Shown: positions 61,407 to 64,000 of the stretch, one piece after another
How positions within the stretch are numbered: position 1 is the first letter of the stretch
Layout: each line of letters starts with the position of its first letter
Origin: Oxyruncus cristatus
Taxonomy: Eukaryota; Chordata; Aves; Passeriformes; Cotingidae
DNA: 64,000 nt
Direction: 5' to 3'
Assembly: GCA_013399855.1 (NCBI GenBank)
Contig: VXAY01000710.1
Span: 777,337 to 841,336 of the forward strand
Position numbers and translations under genes: made by a program
Notes under the pieces: model-generated
What the model was told of the DNA's origin: nothing
Databases searched by the model: none
The model's input: only the letters and a program-made list of their open reading frames with translations

Positions 61407-64000
61407 CAGTTCAGCTGTATTTACATACAATACTGTAGTTGAGTATTACATTATTATAGTATTAAATTATTACAGTTACATCCTGTTAAGAAAACAAGTC
61501 CCTCTTAAAAAAACCTGAGGTTGCAGAACAAAGTCTTTCCTGTTTCAAACCTACCAGCTGCTTCACAATCACGTCCCCACTTTTAAAAATTACTTCTAAT
61601 TTTACATTTCTTTCTCATGTATATAATTTTATGCATTTAAAATGGTTCTTCAGGTCTGAAACGGAGTTTTTGGCATCTCTGGGCTTCACTTCTTCACTTG
61701 AAAATCTAGGGTAGACTTCACAGATTGTTATGCATGCCATTTGTCAAAAGTTGGAATAACTCTGTTTATTGATTCAGAATGTTGAATTTAAACTGTCATT
61801 ACCTGTGGATTTTTACTAAAAGCACTCTTTACATCTTCAAAGATTTCTGTGATTACTCTGGGGCATATGTTATCCACAACTGTCATCCAGGGCTCCACTT
61901 ATACCAGCATTTATATCTGTTATTCTCACAGGTAGGAAGTACAGGGTACTGTTGTATTTCTGAGTTGTAATCAGACATGAAGTATGAGATGCTTGCTTTT
62001 CAGTTACAATGGGTTCTAAAATATGGATTCCTTTGTAAGGAATGATTTCTGTTTGCAGCCCTGAATGTAAGACTCTGGCAAACATTTTTTCTCTCTGAAT
62101 TGGAATTTAGAGTGTGTGTATATATATGTATATATTAGCTATTAATCCAGACAGTTGTACACAGAAGCAAAAATATTCATCTAGCCTTCAGAGCCAATTG
62201 AAAGGCAAAGTCATTTGAACTTAATGTTATCATTTGCATATGAAAAAATAAAAGTCAGATTGAGGAGCCTTTGAAAAATTTGCATCTTCATAAACAATTA
62301 GGAAACCATCATATATTGATAAAAAGAGTACAGTTTTCAAAAATCTATTTTCAATTCCTCCTCCTGTACATAGTGTATCTTCAGTTATCTCTGTATATGG
62401 CCTTTAAAACTACTGCTCATTATCATCAAGTTGTTTCAAATATAATATTTCAAAAATAATATTAATATAAGGAAAATATATTTAATGTACATTTTATATT
62501 TCAAATATAAAACCACATAATGGTTTAGACCTTAAACAAAATTAGGGTCCATAATCACTGAAATAATAAAAAATAAACTGAACGGTTTTCTGGAAGAACA
62601 AACTTTCCCAAAGCAATCAGTTTTTTTCTTTTCTTTTTTTTTTTTATTCACAGCTGCAAGTTGAATAGAAAAATATTTGTATTATCTAGTGTGAGACATG
62701 ATTTAGGAAAGAATACTATAGAGCCAATAAAACATTACGCAAGTGCTTTGTACAGGCATCACAGTAAATTATCCATGGCTGTTTGCTTTTTCTCCCCTTT
62801 ACCATGAATGGTGTTTTTCAAATAATTGCTGTAAACTTTCTAATTACTCTTGACTCTAAAGCAAATAGTTCTCAATTGCAAAAATTTTTAAATTAACTGT
62901 CATGAAATCATGTTCCTAACCTTTCTAAAGTCCTTGGATGTCATACTCAGACCCATGATGTTCAACACCAGTCTTCACATTGCTATGATACTAACAATTA
63001 AGCGATGATAAGCAGTAAGGCATGCTGTGGAAATGACATATAATTCTATGTTGCATTCCCCACAGCATATTACAAATCACATGAGAATTTCTGTGGTCAG
63101 GTCATACACTTTGCTAGGCCAGGCGGCATGTGATGTCACTCCCCTGATAATCATAAACATTTTGCATAGATTTTATCTGCTCTTCAAAAGAAACATGTAA
63201 TTATTGACTAGGCCAACCAGATCTAATAAAGTGATAGGGACTTTCAAGTCCTATAAGCATGCACTAATCAAAACCCTTTAAAGCTTCCACTGCTGCCTAA
63301 CCCACTGTATGTCTGTTCAGAAAAGTGTACCTTTTCCAAAAAATTTGGAAAATATCACAAACATTTCCAAGATCTCTGAGGCTCACTTGTGCCCCCACCT
63401 CCCCTCCTCAGCCTTGCTGTGTGTCTGCAAGCTTTCTGAGATATCACTGGTCAATGAAGATCATTCTTTATCTCATTCTTACATAGTTATTTTTAAACTG
63501 GTCCATGCATGTTCTGTGACAAGCTCCAGCACCTTCATTGTAGGAAGTAGGACAGTTCTAATCTATCCCAGTAATCAGGGATTTGTACTTTCCACACACA
63601 GATACACACATATATCTATTTATGTCTCTACATATCTTGATGTTATCTTAATTAGATTTGAATTAAGGGCTATTTCTTTTGGACAGCGCTCATACATAAT
63701 GAAACATTCTAGTTTTCAATTGGCAGGCTTAGAGGAGACCTGAGTTTGCAGTTAGAGATACTGCTTTTAATGTAAACAGGAAATGAATAAACATCAGAAG
63801 ATAACAGTGATGAAACAGAGTGAACAGAAAAATAATGGTGAAGTATTATTTAGCTTTTTGTGGTCCTTCATTTTGTCTGTCTTAAAGAAAGATAAAGCCA
63901 TCTTTTGATTGTAGAACAGTATCCTCCACATACTGGACTTTTATTGATATTTTGAAGTATTGAAACTTTTTTCTCTTATTTTACGGTGCTGTAAGTTGAG
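61407..64000. other. Unassigned AT-rich DNA, no gene seen
   Basis: No gene or RNA recognised. The 144-codon open frame at 63,309-63,743 has no domain, no splice context and a composition typical of chance. Positions 62,960-63,300 are repeat-free and dense in transcription-factor-like words (GATAA, ATAATCATAAAC, AATTATTGAC) and could be conserved non-coding DNA. An AT/GT patch is at 62,112-62,136. Confidence 0.45.

Noticed and set aside
63309..63743. 144-codon open frame on the plus strand
   Set aside because: No domain, low-complexity Thr/Ser/Ile content, and no promoter or polyadenylation arrangement around it.
1..64000. Prokaryotic features (operons, CRISPR arrays, riboswitches) and transfer or ribosomal RNA genes
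   Set aside because: No regularly spaced repeats, no ribosome-binding context, no cloverleaf-like boxes. All identifiable elements are those of a bird nuclear genome.

Overview
The window is vertebrate nuclear DNA, almost certainly from a bird and probably from Neoaves or a passerine. The main reason is the set of CR1 LINE 3' ends, with repeated TCATAGAATCATAGAATC-type tails, TTGGAAAAGACC-like blocks and reverse-transcriptase remnants in the reverse-transcribed orientation. There are also solo long terminal repeats (LTRs) that resemble, from memory, families described in songbird genomes. The DNA is AT-rich. I find no protein-coding host gene, no RNA gene and no exon-like block that I can defend. 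The window is best read as a gene desert or the inside of a very large intron.

Layout: a GA-rich simple repeat (1-104) is followed by unassigned sequence to about 3.5 kb. At 3.6-5.7 kb an ERVL-like LTR (minus) is joined directly to the longest CR1 copy (minus, about 1.4 kb), which keeps a decayed part of the reverse transcriptase. Two short plus-strand CR1 tails lie at 8.7 and 9.4 kb. An LTR-like block with a TATA box is at 10.5-10.95 kb. Unassigned AT-rich DNA, an (AC)15 microsatellite and an A-rich tract fill 11-21.5 kb. An LTR cluster occupies 21.5-24.3 kb: a plus-strand solo LTR with a perfect 5-bp target duplication, a minus-strand LTR, and a minus-strand ERVL-like LTR. A CR1 tail (plus) is at 26.0 kb. 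A perfect 63-nt palindrome sits at 33.63 kb. CR1 tails (minus) follow at 34.2, 37.0, 42.4, 46.7 and 49.4 kb, a GC-rich solo LTR (plus) at 38.2-38.8 kb, a third partial ERVL-like LTR (minus) at 42.1 kb, and a short solo LTR (minus) with a 6-bp target duplication at 61.1-61.4 kb. The rest is unassigned, with a few stretches whose texture (TAAT-rich, no simple repeats) would merit a conservation check.

The features do not form a pathway. They record successive retroelement insertions in a neutral-looking region. The least ordinary observation is the palindrome at 33,632-33,694. A 16-nt copy of its core lies 54 bp downstream, and a 17-nt piece of the spacer recurs about 760 bp away. Together these suggest a complex replication template-switch event. 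I did not find a new gene system. Repeat family names are recalled without a database search, so element boundaries are approximate unless a target duplication is cited.
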